Below, one piece after another: positions 1-8,040 of a DNA stretch of 64,000 bases (positions are counted from its first letter, which is position 1; every line of letters starts with the position of its first letter). The notes under the pieces were generated by a model. That model saw only the letters and a list, made by a program, of their open reading frames with translations. It did not search any database and had not been told where the DNA came from. The position numbers and the translations under genes were made by a program. Origin of the DNA: Candidatus Woesearchaeota archaeon (lineage in GTDB: Archaea > Nanobdellota > Nanobdellia > Woesearchaeales > UBA11576); NCBI GenBank assembly GCA_018675335.1, contig JABGYH010000005.1:1-64000 (forward strand). Reading direction: 5' to 3'.

Positions 1-253
1 AAGCTGTTAATGTGTCATTAGATACTGAAGAATAAAAAAGCAAAAAAGTAAATTTTCAATACTATGTTAATTGTCACCAATTTCTCATTTTCATTGATCA
101 TAAATTTACAAACTTTACAGTTTAAATTTTTTTTATAATTGTTTTTATCAATTCTATTTTATTATAATTATTCAAATGGTTAATATTTGGCCAATCAACA
201 ATATCGAGGATCAAATAATGGTTACCACTCGCAAATACTCCTTAAGCAAAACA

Positions 254-262
254 TTTATAAAT
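254..262 (+). promoter_or_regulatory. TATA box of the transglutaminase-like gene
   Basis: TTTATAAAT preceded by an A-rich BRE-like stretch (GCAAAACA). It sits about 40 bp before the ATG at 299, so transcription should start near 283 and give a short leader containing TTGAGGTTGA, a plausible ribosome binding site. The rest of bases 1-250 is AT-rich and I see no gene in it. Confidence 0.6.
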
Positions 263-298
263 GCCTGCACCTAAATCGACTATGTTGAGGTTGAATTT

Positions 299-1276
299 AT
301 GGCACATAGGCACGCAGCAGTACAAATGCATGAAATATTAGGAGCATTTACGCCAGATAAATTAACCCCCCAACAAAGAGCATTAGTTCTAACAATTTTT
401 CACGAAAATCCCAATCAATTAAATTGTTTTGAATGGGTTGATGAACCAAATGGACAAAAAAGACAACCACCAGTTAATGAATTCCAATTAGAAACAGTTC
501 TTACTCGTTTTGAAAATGATCCTGCAAATATTACTCATTTGTGGAATGAAGCAATTAGTTGGATTTTTGAACCTGAACGTCAACAAAGATATCTCAAAAG
601 ATCATTAGACTTTGAAGTTATTCTCGATCATAAATTATTCCCCTGTGAAGGAGATCACGTTAAAAAAGGAATTCCTTTGTGGCTTCCCGATGGATATACT
701 GACATGGGTCAAAAAGAAGATGATTTTTATAGAGGAGATCGAGAAAAATTTAGGTTCAGAAAAGTTGAAGGAGAAGTAAGAAATTATCTAATTGCAGCAA
801 AACAATTTGCAATTGAAAATTTATTCGAATTAGGAGTTCAAGGTGGCGAACACAAAGTTGTTCAACTAATTAATCAATATATCAATGACCGCATCCAATA
901 TGATGGTTGGTTTGTGACGAGAAAAGCAAGAGATGTAGGCAACAAAACAGTTTGTTTTAATGATTTGCGTGCAGAGGGAATGGACGATCAAACAATTCAT
1001 AAAGCAGTATGTAGACACAAAGCAGTTATTTTTCAATTAATGTGTCAAGCAGCAGGAATAAAAAGTAGTCTCGTTAAAGGCAACATGTATTTGGATGCAC
1101 CCCATTCAAGACATGCTTGGAATGAAGTAACTCTTGATGGTACAGTTTATACAGCAGACGTTACAAATCCGACTGAGGGAAAATTAACTTTGTATGCGTC
1201 AGGAGATGAAGTATTCAAAATGATGTATGAAACAACTGCCCCAGATAGAAATAATTATAAAATTAAATGGAGTTAA
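299..1276 (+). CDS. Transglutaminase-like cysteine peptidase-fold protein
   Basis: A 325-residue soluble protein with no signal peptide or membrane segment. A papain/transglutaminase-like triad can be read in order: Cys238 in VCRHKA, His272 in SRHAWNEV and Asp287 in TADVTNP. The spacing and the CRHKAxxxQxxCQAAGI context fit the transglutaminase-like superfamily (microbial proteases, amidases and cross-linking enzymes). The N-terminal 200 residues are not recognised; residues 95-200 look helical and may select the substrate. It is monocistronic, behind its own TATA box and facing the convergent operon at 1.3-3.5 kb. Substrate and reaction are unknown. The fold call is fairly safe because all three catalytic positions are present. 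Confidence 0.7.
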   Translation: MAHRHAAVQMHEILGAFTPDKLTPQQRALVLTIFHENPNQLNCFEWVDEPNGQKRQPPVNEFQLETVLTRFENDPANITHLWNEAISWIFEPERQQRYLKRSLDFEVILDHKLFPCEGDHVKKGIPLWLPDGYTDMGQKEDDFYRGDREKFRFRKVEGEVRNYLIAAKQFAIENLFELGVQGGEHKVVQLINQYINDRIQYDGWFVTRKARDVGNKTVCFNDLRAEGMDDQTIHKAVCRHKAVIFQLMCQAAGIKSSLVKGNMYLDAPHSRHAWNEVTLDGTVYTADVTNPTEGKLTLYASGDEVFKMMYETTAPDRNNYKIKWS

Positions 1277-1302
1277 AATATTTAGAAATAAAAATTTAAT
1301 TA

Positions 1303-1653
1303 TTATTCTAATCCAAATGCTTTTTCTACTAACTTATCTAAAGGATGACAATTAATTCCTTGTGGAGATTCATCATCTTTAATAATATAAGCTCCAGATT
1401 CTTCTCGATCATAAATTCCAACATACCTTCTCGAATTAGATTTTACTGAAATAGTTCCTTGAGAGGGTGTTCCTCCAGCGTAGCCAAACAAGATTTTTTC
1501 TTGACGATCTAACGCAGACCAACCTCCTGCCATATTTTTTTTTAACACATATATTTTGCTTGCACACAAAAAAGTATATCTTTCTGCAAGTGGATCTACA
1601 GTTAAAAAAGATATTTTTGGTCCAAATTCGTCGGTAACTTGTTCATCATTCAT
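1303..1653 (-). CDS. Small HPLxxL-motif protein, paralogue A
   Basis: I do not recognise a named family. The protein (116 residues) shares a layout with the genes at 2267-2632 and 1683-2261: a start such as GPKISFLTVDP followed by a predicted beta-rich body, then a GxY...Y/E...HPLDKLVE ending. The start is placed at the ATG at 1653 because the upstream in-frame GTG at 1662 belongs to the ribosome site AGGTGAAAAAT. It has no signal peptide, unlike its neighbour. It is the last gene of a five-gene leftward operon. A role linked to the Tat-exported lipoproteins upstream is an inference from position only. Confidence 0.55.
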   Translation of the reverse strand: MNDEQVTDEFGPKISFLTVDPLAERYTFLCASKIYVLKKNMAGGWSALDRQEKILFGYAGGTPSQGTISVKSNSRRYVGIYDREESGAYIIKDDESPQGINCHPLDKLVEKAFGLE

Positions 1654-1682
1654 ATTTTTCACCTGTAAATAAATTAATCATT

Positions 1683-2261
1683 TTATTCTGTTCTCACACA
1701 TTGTTCAATAAGATATTGTAGTGGATGAACTGGTTCAATTGTTGGCGCAAGATTTTTTAAATTCGAAACTGCCACAACATATTCTCCTTTTGAATCCTCG
1801 GCATAGGTTATTGCCATATCTGGACGAGAATTAACATATATTCCGCCTAATTTTTTAAAATTAGTTCCTTCAATAAAATCCATTTGACTGTCAGGATCTG
1901 GTCTATTATGAACTATGGTCTCCCCGGTCATATAAGTTGTAGTTGAAGTTATGCGTGCAGGCTTAAGTTTAGTCTCAATTTCTGGCACGAATCCTGTGAG
2001 ATAACCCAATTCTTCTTCGCCAGATAATAAACTCCATTCAAAATATTGGTGCTCACTTAACGAAGTAACATCTAGTTGTAAAACAAAATTTTGTCCACCT
2101 CTTTCAAATTTGAATCTATGTTCGAAAAGTTCTGCAACTGTAAAATCCAATCTTTGTTCATTGCCCGTTTCTGTTAATTCGCAACCTTGCATTTCACTTG
2201 ATAACCAACTGAGAGCAAGTGCATTCTTAACTGAATCACTTAAAAATTTTCTTCGCATCAT
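1683..2261 (-). CDS. Tat-signal lipoprotein with HPLxxL-motif domain, paralogue C
   Basis: The N-terminus MMRRKFLSDS followed by a moderately hydrophobic stretch and MQGC near residue 27 resembles a twin-arginine signal with a lipobox cysteine, so export and lipid anchoring are likely. The C-terminal part repeats the pattern of its neighbours: HRFKFERGGQNFVLQL aligns with the paralogue segment RNYEFEFEGQKYEL, and the end GGIYVNSR...GEYVVA...VHPLQYLIEQC matches their GxY...HPLDxL ending. It sits 5 bp downstream of the preceding gene. Function is unknown; it is likely a surface or membrane-attached beta-rich protein. Confidence 0.55.
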   Translation of the reverse strand: MMRRKFLSDSVKNALALSWLSSEMQGCELTETGNEQRLDFTVAELFEHRFKFERGGQNFVLQLDVTSLSEHQYFEWSLLSGEEELGYLTGFVPEIETKLKPARITSTTTYMTGETIVHNRPDPDSQMDFIEGTNFKKLGGIYVNSRPDMAITYAEDSKGEYVVAVSNLKNLAPTIEPVHPLQYLIEQCVRTE

Positions 2262-2266
2262 TTTTT

Positions 2267-2632
2267 TTATACTCTCATTTCTAAAATTATTGGTGGTCTT
2301 TCTCTTTCACCTGCTGGTTGTGCATCGTAAGCTTCCATTAAATGATCTAAAGGATGCTCAGTTATTACATCTGCAATTAAATAGCTACCATCAGGTTGAA
2401 TTGTATATGTTCCTAAGTTATTAGTATACTTAGATCCTAAAAAAACATTTCCTCCTCGAGCAGATCCAACAACGCTTCCAACAATAGCACCTTCTAAAGT
2501 GTGCACTTCTAGCACTCTTTCATTGTTTCCAGTTAATTCATATTTTTGTCCTTCAAATTCAAATTCATAGTTTCTTCGAACTGGATCGACATGTGTAAAT
2601 TTTACTTTTGGTCCTTCTTCTTTATTCATCAT
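2267..2632 (-). CDS. Small HPLxxL-motif protein, paralogue B
   Basis: A 121-residue protein of unknown function. The start is ATG at 2632 (or ATG at 2629): AGGAGGA lies at 2641-2647 immediately upstream, while extending to 2686 would overlap the preceding gene and place the ribosome site inside the coding region. It contains GPKVKFTHVDP, YEFEFEGQKYEL, GTYTIQPDGSYLIA and TEHPLDHLMEAY, which pair with segments of the genes on either side. No signal peptide is seen, so it may stay in the cytoplasm while the two RR-signal proteins are exported. Confidence 0.55.
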   Translation of the reverse strand: MMNKEEGPKVKFTHVDPVRRNYEFEFEGQKYELTGNNERVLEVHTLEGAIVGSVVGSARGGNVFLGSKYTNNLGTYTIQPDGSYLIADVITEHPLDHLMEAYDAQPAGERERPPIILEMRV

Positions 2633-2645
2633 TTTATTTTTCCTC

Positions 2646-3134
2646 CTAAAAAGTAGATTCTCCTTCAACCAATTTTTGCCACTCAAAAAAAAGCATTTTT
2701 TCTCTAGAATCTAGTAATCTAATTTGTGGGACATCATATTGGATGCACACGTATTCCCCTTCGGAAGCCACTGCTGCAGACATATGTTCAATTTCAAAAA
2801 CTTCCTTTTCTTGTTTGCCCAAATAATCTCTTGAAGCAGCAACATATAATCCGGTGATGCAATAACTATAAACTCGGTCCAATTCATATCCAAAACTATT
2901 CAGAGATTTTGTCAACCTTTTATCCATAGACTGAGCAACTAAGTTTTGAGAATTAGTTCCACGCGCCATTGTATCGTCAAGAGTTAATCCATTTTCATTT
3001 AATAATTTTTTAAGTTTTCTTTGAACTTGATTCATTGGTCCTGCACAACCTTGTGCTATGTGTGCTAATCCTGCAAGGCCAGTTAATGTAAGTGCAAATT
3101 CTCCTGCGTCTTGTAAAAATTGTCTTCTTGTCAT
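2646..3134 (-). CDS. Tat-signal lipoprotein of unknown function
   Basis: The N-terminus MTRRQFLQDAG followed by a hydrophobic stretch (ALTLTGLAGLAHIAQGC) is a good twin-arginine signal ending in a lipobox-like cysteine at residue 30. The mature part is about 130 residues, first helical and charged (QRKLKKLLNENG), then beta-rich (YCITGLYVAASRD, GEYVCIQYDV). It lacks the HPLxxL ending of its neighbours, though GLYVA and GEYVC recall their GxY/GEYVV segments. Its stop codon overlaps the AGGAGG of the next gene, which indicates translational coupling. Export is well supported; the role is not known. Confidence 0.55.
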   Translation of the reverse strand: MTRRQFLQDAGEFALTLTGLAGLAHIAQGCAGPMNQVQRKLKKLLNENGLTLDDTMARGTNSQNLVAQSMDKRLTKSLNSFGYELDRVYSYCITGLYVAASRDYLGKQEKEVFEIEHMSAAVASEGEYVCIQYDVPQIRLLDSREKMLFFEWQKLVEGESTF

Positions 3135-3158
3135 TTTTTTATTCTCCTAAATTTAATT

Positions 3159-3482
3159 TTATGGATCATTAAGTCGATCAGAAATATCTTCTAATTTTTT
3201 TTCAATCATATCCAATCTAGATGATAATTCTAATTGTCTGTCAGTAAATTCTACAGTTATGTCTGCATTATAAGCAGATTTTAACGCACTAGCGACGGCA
3301 TAAAATAGGGCCAACGCACCAATGTGGGGAAAACTTAAGTCTTGTTGGGTAATTTGATACATTCCTTCAATAAGACAACAAAACTGAACTCCGCTAAATC
3401 CCATATTTGCTAAAGCGTAAGATTTACTTGAGTTATTATTTTGTTTAATCATCGATTGTGAATTTTCATTTTTGTAAGTCAT
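3159..3482 (-). CDS. Small protein with two hydrophobic segments and a coiled-coil tail
   Basis: A 107-residue protein of unknown family. After a polar, Asn/Ser-rich N-terminus there are two moderately hydrophobic stretches (MGFSGVQFCCLIEGMY and HIGALALFYAVASALKSAY), then a charged heptad-like tail (LSSRLDMIEKKLEDISDRL). It is probably a small membrane or membrane-associated protein with an oligomerising tail. It is the first gene of the leftward operon running to 1303, and an inverted repeat at 3525-3539 lies in its 5' region. Confidence 0.45.
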   Translation of the reverse strand: MTYKNENSQSMIKQNNNSSKSYALANMGFSGVQFCCLIEGMYQITQQDLSFPHIGALALFYAVASALKSAYNADITVEFTDRQLELSSRLDMIEKKLEDISDRLNDP

Positions 3483-3524
3483 TTTTTATTTACCTCTAAA
3501 ACATAATCTAATTAAAATAATGAC

Positions 3525-3539
3525 CATTACTAAGTAATG
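3525..3539 (-). promoter_or_regulatory. Perfect inverted repeat in the leader of the Tat-lipoprotein operon
   Basis: CATTACT-A-AGTAATG is a perfect 7-bp inverted repeat with a one-base centre, about 43 bp before the start at 3482 and downstream of a TATA-like TAGTATATAATAC (reading leftward, near 3555-3567). The position suggests a repressor operator overlapping the transcription start. A simple RNA hairpin is the alternative. Confidence 0.4.
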
Positions 3540-3630
3540 AAAAAGAACTAGTATTATATACTAACCAATATTTGTTATATAACTAAATAGAATAATTTAA
3601 TAGAATATATAGAATTAAAATTTAATGCAA

Positions 3631-4266
3631 TTATTTTTGGCCTGCTTTGTACCCTCGAGTCAGCCCATCAACAAATTCTCGTGGATTTTCTACGCACTCT
3701 TCACGTTCATAACCATATGTTTTCAAAACAATTTCAAACAAATCTCTTTTTGAACCAGGAATAAAATGTGCCGCATCAATTAATTTAACTACAGGCATAT
3801 CCTCGTCAGACGCAAGTATGTTTCCGTCATGAGGTTCTTCAGTAAAAAGTCCAGTTTTCCCATAAGTAAATCCCATGGCATAACCAATTTGAAAAGCTAA
3901 TGCTGATTGAATTTGATCATAACGAGGCGATTTCTTAACATCACTCATCATTTTTTGAGGTAATCTCTCCATCGCAAAAAGTCTATCTAAACTGGATTCA
4001 TAGAAAAATTTAGGTTCTGGAAAAAAGTCTCCCGCATTTGCATGAAGCTTTTTGAGTAATTGGAATTCACCATAAAGATCATAGTCTTCTGAACGCGGAC
4101 AAGCAATTGCCAATAACTCAGTTGGCCCATCATCAATTGAAAAAACCACTTTATTCATCCCAAAATCAGAAAGAAGAGTTATTTCATCAGGAGACACATC
4201 TCTTTTCAGCGGTTCTTTTAATAAAACTGCAATATGTTCCATCATCAAAGTATAGAGTTGAGACAT
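3631..4266 (-). CDS. Divergent protein-kinase-like fold protein
   Basis: A 211-residue protein carrying the catalytic half of the kinase/aminoglycoside-phosphotransferase fold: EPHDGNIL (Asp147, Asn149) stands for the HGDxHxxN loop and VKLIDAAHF (Asp164) for the metal-binding DFG/DWD position. The N-lobe is short and reads ELLAIACPRSEDYDLYGEFQLLKKL; I see no clear ATP-binding lysine where VAxK is expected, though Glu67 could be the helix-C glutamate. It could be an active small-molecule kinase or a pseudokinase. A TATA box (TTTATAAAT, 4288-4296 on the opposite strand) lies so close that the mRNA is probably leaderless. Confidence 0.55.
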   Translation of the reverse strand: MSQLYTLMMEHIAVLLKEPLKRDVSPDEITLLSDFGMNKVVFSIDDGPTELLAIACPRSEDYDLYGEFQLLKKLHANAGDFFPEPKFFYESSLDRLFAMERLPQKMMSDVKKSPRYDQIQSALAFQIGYAMGFTYGKTGLFTEEPHDGNILASDEDMPVVKLIDAAHFIPGSKRDLFEIVLKTYGYEREECVENPREFVDGLTRGYKAGQK

Positions 4267-4373
4267 AATTTAATGATTTTTTTTAATGATTTATAAACTT
4301 TTGCATATTGTAACCATCAACCAGTGGCGAATAACTAACACTTATTATAAATATATTATAAAGAACCGTAAGC

Positions 4374-4382
4374 TTTATAAAT
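4374..4382 (+). promoter_or_regulatory. TATA box of the rnp2-psmA-exosome operon
   Basis: TTTATAAAT about 110 bp before the first start codon at 4486. The implied leader of about 80 bases is long for this genome. It contains an 8-bp inverted repeat, GAGAAATA at 4416-4423 and TATTTCTC at 4436-4443, able to form a hairpin with a 12-base loop. Confidence 0.55.
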
Positions 4383-4485
4383 GACTCTAAGATGTATAAC
4401 ATTCGCGAGAGATAAGAGAAATAGACGGAACAAGGTATTTCTCAGTTGATATAAGGCCGAAAACCTATTTGAACAGAAAAGAAAG

Positions 4486-4833
4486 ATGAAACCGCTTTTA
4501 CCGAGCTTAAGAGAGAAAAAAAGATACATCGTATATGAAATAATCTCGGATAAGCCTATTAAAGACGTAAAAAGCATTTCTAAAGCATTTTGGCGAGTTT
4601 TTTCTGGATTCTTAGGTGAATTAGGGTGTTCCGAAGCAGGTATTATACTACTTGAAGACAAATATAATAAAAAAAATCAGAGAGGATTGATACGAGTGGC
4701 AACTAAGTTTGTAGATAAATTAAAAGCAAGTCTAGCAGTTGTAGAACAAATCGATAACGAAGATGTTATTGTAAAAACTATTGGATCTTCAGGAACACTA
4801 AAAAAAGCTGAAGGAAAATATATTGCAGCGTAA
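4486..4833 (+). CDS. rnp2: Ribonuclease P protein component 2 (Pop5)
   Basis: A protein subunit of archaeal RNase P, the ribonucleoprotein that trims the 5' leader of precursor tRNAs; Pop5 pairs with Rpp30 to activate the RNA. At 115 residues it has the family's usual length and opening, KPLLPSLREKKRYIVYEI, followed by the RRM-like core with RGLIRVATKFVDKLKASL. An in-frame stop at 4447 limits the start to ATG 4486. It heads the superoperon with psmA, SBDS and exosome genes, the arrangement known in many archaea, although the usual Rpp30 and L15e neighbours are not directly upstream. Confidence 0.9.
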   Translation: MKPLLPSLREKKRYIVYEIISDKPIKDVKSISKAFWRVFSGFLGELGCSEAGIILLEDKYNKKNQRGLIRVATKFVDKLKASLAVVEQIDNEDVIVKTIGSSGTLKKAEGKYIAA

Positions 4834-4891
4834 AAATAATATTTAAAATTTTTAATGATAAAACATTTAATTTCAAAGGAGGAAAATAAAA

Positions 4892-5617
4892 ATGCAACCA
4901 ATGAATCATCAAATGATGGGATATGATCGTGCGATTACCATGTTCAGTCCTGACGGACGTTTACTCCAAGTAGAGTATGCTAAAAAAACAGTTAAACAAG
5001 GAAGTACTGCTATTGGTATGATTTGTAATGATGGGGTTTTACTAGTTACTGATAAAAGAATAGTTGATCCTTTAGTTGTAGCAGATGCTGTTGAAAAAAT
5101 ATTTCAAATTGATGCACACGTTGGTGCTACTGCGTCTGGAATTCTTTCTGATGCAAGAGTTTTAGTTGAAAGAGCTCAACTTAAAGCACAACAACACAGA
5201 GTAACTTATGATTCTCCAATTGATATTCTTTCAATTGTTAAAAACATGTGTGACTTAAAACAAATCTGTACTCAAAGTGGAGGATTAAGACCTTTTGGTG
5301 TTTCTCTTCTTGTTGCAGGAATTGATCCTACTGGAAAACCAAAATTATTCGAAACAGATCCTACAGGAACTTTTTGGGAATATTATGCAGTAACAATTGG
5401 TGAAGGAGAAGAAGGAATTCAAGAAATTCTACATAAAGATTACAAAAAAACACTTTCTGTTGAACAAGGCTTACAATTAGCAATTAAAGCTATGAAAAAA
5501 GTCCTTGACGATAATTTTAATTCAGATCGTCTTGATGCAGCATTTATTAAAATCGCTGATAGAAAGTTTACAAAGTTTACTAAAAAAGAACTTGAAAAAG
5601 TTCTTAAAATAAAATAA
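4892..5617 (+). CDS. psmA: Proteasome subunit alpha
   Basis: Forms the outer, gating rings of the archaeal 20S proteasome. The 241-residue sequence starts with the alpha-type gate and signature GYDRAITMFSPDGRLLQVEYAKKTVKQG, and continues with the Ntn-hydrolase fold (GVLLVTDKRI, IGEGEEGIQEIL). It lacks the beta-subunit propeptide and catalytic threonine, as expected for an alpha subunit. A strong ribosome site, AAAGGAGGAAAA, precedes the ATG. It lies between Pop5 and SBDS in the conserved archaeal RNA-processing superoperon. No beta subunit is seen in this window. Confidence 0.95.
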   Translation: MQPMNHQMMGYDRAITMFSPDGRLLQVEYAKKTVKQGSTAIGMICNDGVLLVTDKRIVDPLVVADAVEKIFQIDAHVGATASGILSDARVLVERAQLKAQQHRVTYDSPIDILSIVKNMCDLKQICTQSGGLRPFGVSLLVAGIDPTGKPKLFETDPTGTFWEYYAVTIGEGEEGIQEILHKDYKKTLSVEQGLQLAIKAMKKVLDDNFNSDRLDAAFIKIADRKFTKFTKKELEKVLKIK

Positions 5618-5639
5618 TTTTTTTATTTTTTAGGTGATA

Positions 5640-6380
5640 ATGATGAGTGGTGGAAGACCAATAAGTTGTGATAAAGAACGTGTTTCGTTCAACCTAGCAA
5701 GATTAAGAAAAGGTGGAGAAACATTTGAAATTGTTATTGATGCTGATTTAGCTATTGCATACAAATATGATAAAACCGGCGACATTAAAGAAGTTTTAAA
5801 AGGAGAACAAATTTTTGCAGACGCAAAAAAAGGTGAACTAGCATCAGAAACTGCTATGAATTCAATATTTAATTCTCGTGAACCATTAAAAGTTGCAGAG
5901 ATAATTCTAAGTACTGGAGAAATACAATTAACTCAAGAACATAGAGAAAAACTTAGAGAAATAAAAAGAAGAAGAATTGTTGAAATGATTCGTAGAGATG
6001 CAATTGATCCTAAATCAAAATTACCTCATCCCGCAGTAAGAATAGAAAATGCTATGGAAGAGGCAAAAGTTAAGATCGACGAATTTAAACGTGCAGAGGA
6101 ACAAGTTGAAGATATTGTTAAGAAACTTAGAGTAATCATTCCGATTAAGTTTGCTAAATTAGTTCTTAAAATTCATGTTCCACCACAATTTGCACATCAA
6201 AGTTTCGGAACTTTGAAAAATTTTGGATCATTACTTCAAACAGTTTGGGGTAGTGATGGAAGTCTTGTTGTGAAGTTAGAAATTCCAGCAGGGCTTCAAG
6301 AAGAGTTATTAGATAAACTAAATAACTCAACTCATGGTTCAATAACCGTGGATATTGTTGATGAAAACAATTCCAACTAA
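5640..6380 (+). CDS. sdo1: Ribosome maturation protein SBDS (Sdo1)
   Basis: SBDS acts late in large-subunit maturation; in eukaryotes it works with EFL1 to release the anti-association factor eIF6. The three SBDS domains are readable: the N-terminal FYSH domain (VSFNLARLRKGGETFEIVID), the central helical domain (HPAVRIENAMEEAKVKIDEF) and the C-terminal ferredoxin-like domain (QFAHQSFGTLKNFGSLLQ). The start is ATG 5640 or 5643; the in-frame GTG at 5634 is part of the ribosome site AGGTGAT. It sits 22 bp after psmA in the superoperon. Confidence 0.93.
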   Translation: MMSGGRPISCDKERVSFNLARLRKGGETFEIVIDADLAIAYKYDKTGDIKEVLKGEQIFADAKKGELASETAMNSIFNSREPLKVAEIILSTGEIQLTQEHREKLREIKRRRIVEMIRRDAIDPKSKLPHPAVRIENAMEEAKVKIDEFKRAEEQVEDIVKKLRVIIPIKFAKLVLKIHVPPQFAHQSFGTLKNFGSLLQTVWGSDGSLVVKLEIPAGLQEELLDKLNNSTHGSITVDIVDENNSN

Positions 6381-6495
6381 AATATTAAATAAAAAAAATA
6401 AAACAAGATTGAACTAAATGAGAGATATATTAGTTACGTTAAAGAAATAAAGTGATGAACGAAAGATATACAAGAATATACAAAGGTGAATACAT

Positions 6496-7200
6496 ATGAG
6501 TGAATTATTAATTCAAGACAAAACAGTGGTTGTTCCCGGCGAAGTATTAGCTAATGGGATGGATTACCTTCCTTCCTTTGGAACATACCGAGAAAACGAT
6601 AGAATTTTTGCAGGTAGATTAGGACTTCTAAATATTGATGGAAAAGTTCTAAAAATTCTCCCTTTAAGCGGTAAATACTTACCAAAAAAAGGAGATACAA
6701 TTATTGCTTGCACAACTGAAATCCTAATGAATGGATGGAGAGTTGACACAAATAGTGCATATGAAGCAGTATTAACAGTTAAAGAAGCATCATCTGACTT
6801 TATTGAAAGAGGAGCAGATTTAACAAAATATTTTGACATTGGAGATTACATGATGACTAAAGTTGTTAACGTAACTTCACAAAATTTAGTTGATATTTCT
6901 ATGAGAGGCCCTGGTTTAAGAAAACTTACTGGTGGACGTTTCATTAAAGTAAATACTCACAAAGTACCAAGAATTATTGGTAAACAAGGTTCAATGGTAA
7001 CTTTAGTTAAACAATTTACTAATTGTAGAATACTAGTTGGACAAAACGGAGTAGTTTGGATTAAAGGAGACGATCCTAGCGACGAATTACTTGCAGTAAC
7101 AACTATGAAGAAGATTGAGAAAGAAGCTCATCTTCCTGGTTTAACTGATCGTGTCAAAGAATACTTAGAAGGTTTAAGACCTGACAGAAAAAACGTATAA
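6496..7200 (+). CDS. rrp4: Exosome complex RNA-binding protein Rrp4
   Basis: A cap subunit of the archaeal exosome that binds RNA and feeds it into the Rrp41-Rrp42 ring. Domain order fits: N-terminal beta domain starting VVVPGEVLA (residues 10-60), S1 domain (YFDIGDYMMTKVVNVTSQ) and KH domain (KVPRIIGKQGSMVTLVKQFTNC). The length of 234 residues is normal. The ribosome site AAAGGTGA lies 8 bp before ATG. A 115-bp gap separates it from SBDS; Rrp41 follows almost at once. Confidence 0.93.
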   Translation: MSELLIQDKTVVVPGEVLANGMDYLPSFGTYRENDRIFAGRLGLLNIDGKVLKILPLSGKYLPKKGDTIIACTTEILMNGWRVDTNSAYEAVLTVKEASSDFIERGADLTKYFDIGDYMMTKVVNVTSQNLVDISMRGPGLRKLTGGRFIKVNTHKVPRIIGKQGSMVTLVKQFTNCRILVGQNGVVWIKGDDPSDELLAVTTMKKIEKEAHLPGLTDRVKEYLEGLRPDRKNV

Positions 7201-7212
7201 ACGGTGATAACT

Positions 7213-8040
7213 ATGGTAGCATTAAAAAGAATTGATGGAAGAAAAGATTCCGAAGATATCCGACCAATGGAAGCAAAAGCAGGAGTAATTCCTCGAGCTG
7301 ATGGTTCCGGATGGTTTAAGATTGGAAAAACTGAAGCATACGCAGCAGTTTATGGTCCAAGATCATTATTTCCCAAATTTCTACAAGATCCAGAAAAAGG
7401 AGTATTAAGATGTAATTATAACATGATGCCATTTTCAGGAAGTGGAGACAGAGTAAGACCTGGTCCTAGTAGAAGAAGTAAAGAAATTTCAATGGTTACA
7501 AAAAACGCTCTACTCCCAGTAATTGATTTGAGTGAATTTCCTAACTCTGTTGTTGATGTTTTTATTGAACTTCCTCAGACAGATGCAGGTAGTCGTTGTG
7601 CAGGAATTTGTGCAGCAGCAATTGCTCTTGCAGATGCGGGAATTGCAATGAAAGATTTAGTTGCAGCAGTAGCAGTGGGTAAAGTTGGGGATGATTTAGT
7701 TGTAGATCTAGATTATGCTGAAGAAGCATTTGAAGGTGGCGCAACAGACATGGCAATAGCTTATACCAATATTTCTAAAGAACTTACTTTATTCCAAATG
7801 GACGGTTCCGTTACAAAAGATGAAGTAGCAAAAGTTTTAGAAATGGGTAAAGGAGCTTGCGATAAAATTAATGCAATTCAAAAAGCAGCACTTAAGAAAA
7901 GATTTGAGTGTACTGAAAAAAATTGCAGTGCAAAAAAAGTTGCTAAAAAAGCAGAACCAAAAACTGAAAAACCAAAAGTTGAGGCACCTGTAACTGAGCC
8001 AAATGCAAAAACCGATGATTTAGGAGGTGAAGCACAATGA
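7213..8040 (+). CDS. rrp41: Exosome complex exonuclease Rrp41
   Basis: The catalytic RNase PH-type subunit of the archaeal exosome, degrading RNA 3'-5' phosphorolytically and adding tails in reverse. Recognisable signatures are RIDGRKDSEDIRPMEAKAGVI, RCNYNMMPFS and PQTDAGSRCAGICAAAIALADAG; the TDAGSR segment holds phosphate- and RNA-contacting residues. The C-terminal 45 residues are a Lys/Pro/Glu-rich tail that includes CTEKNC, longer than in many homologues. The start is ATG 7213, because GTG 7204 lies in the ribosome site GGTGAT. The stop overlaps the start of rrp42. Confidence 0.93.
   Translation: MVALKRIDGRKDSEDIRPMEAKAGVIPRADGSGWFKIGKTEAYAAVYGPRSLFPKFLQDPEKGVLRCNYNMMPFSGSGDRVRPGPSRRSKEISMVTKNALLPVIDLSEFPNSVVDVFIELPQTDAGSRCAGICAAAIALADAGIAMKDLVAAVAVGKVGDDLVVDLDYAEEAFEGGATDMAIAYTNISKELTLFQMDGSVTKDEVAKVLEMGKGACDKINAIQKAALKKRFECTEKNCSAKKVAKKAEPKTEKPKVEAPVTEPNAKTDDLGGEAQ

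Noticed and set aside
2110-2424. Rightward hydrophobic reading frame
   Set aside because: It is antisense to two genes that have ribosome sites and shared motifs; its Leu/Phe-rich text is a by-product of AT-rich antisense sequence.
4356-4661. Leftward reading frame across the rnp2 promoter and 5' part
   Set aside because: It lies antisense to Pop5, covers a TATA box and has low-complexity Ser/Leu/Phe text with no ribosome site.
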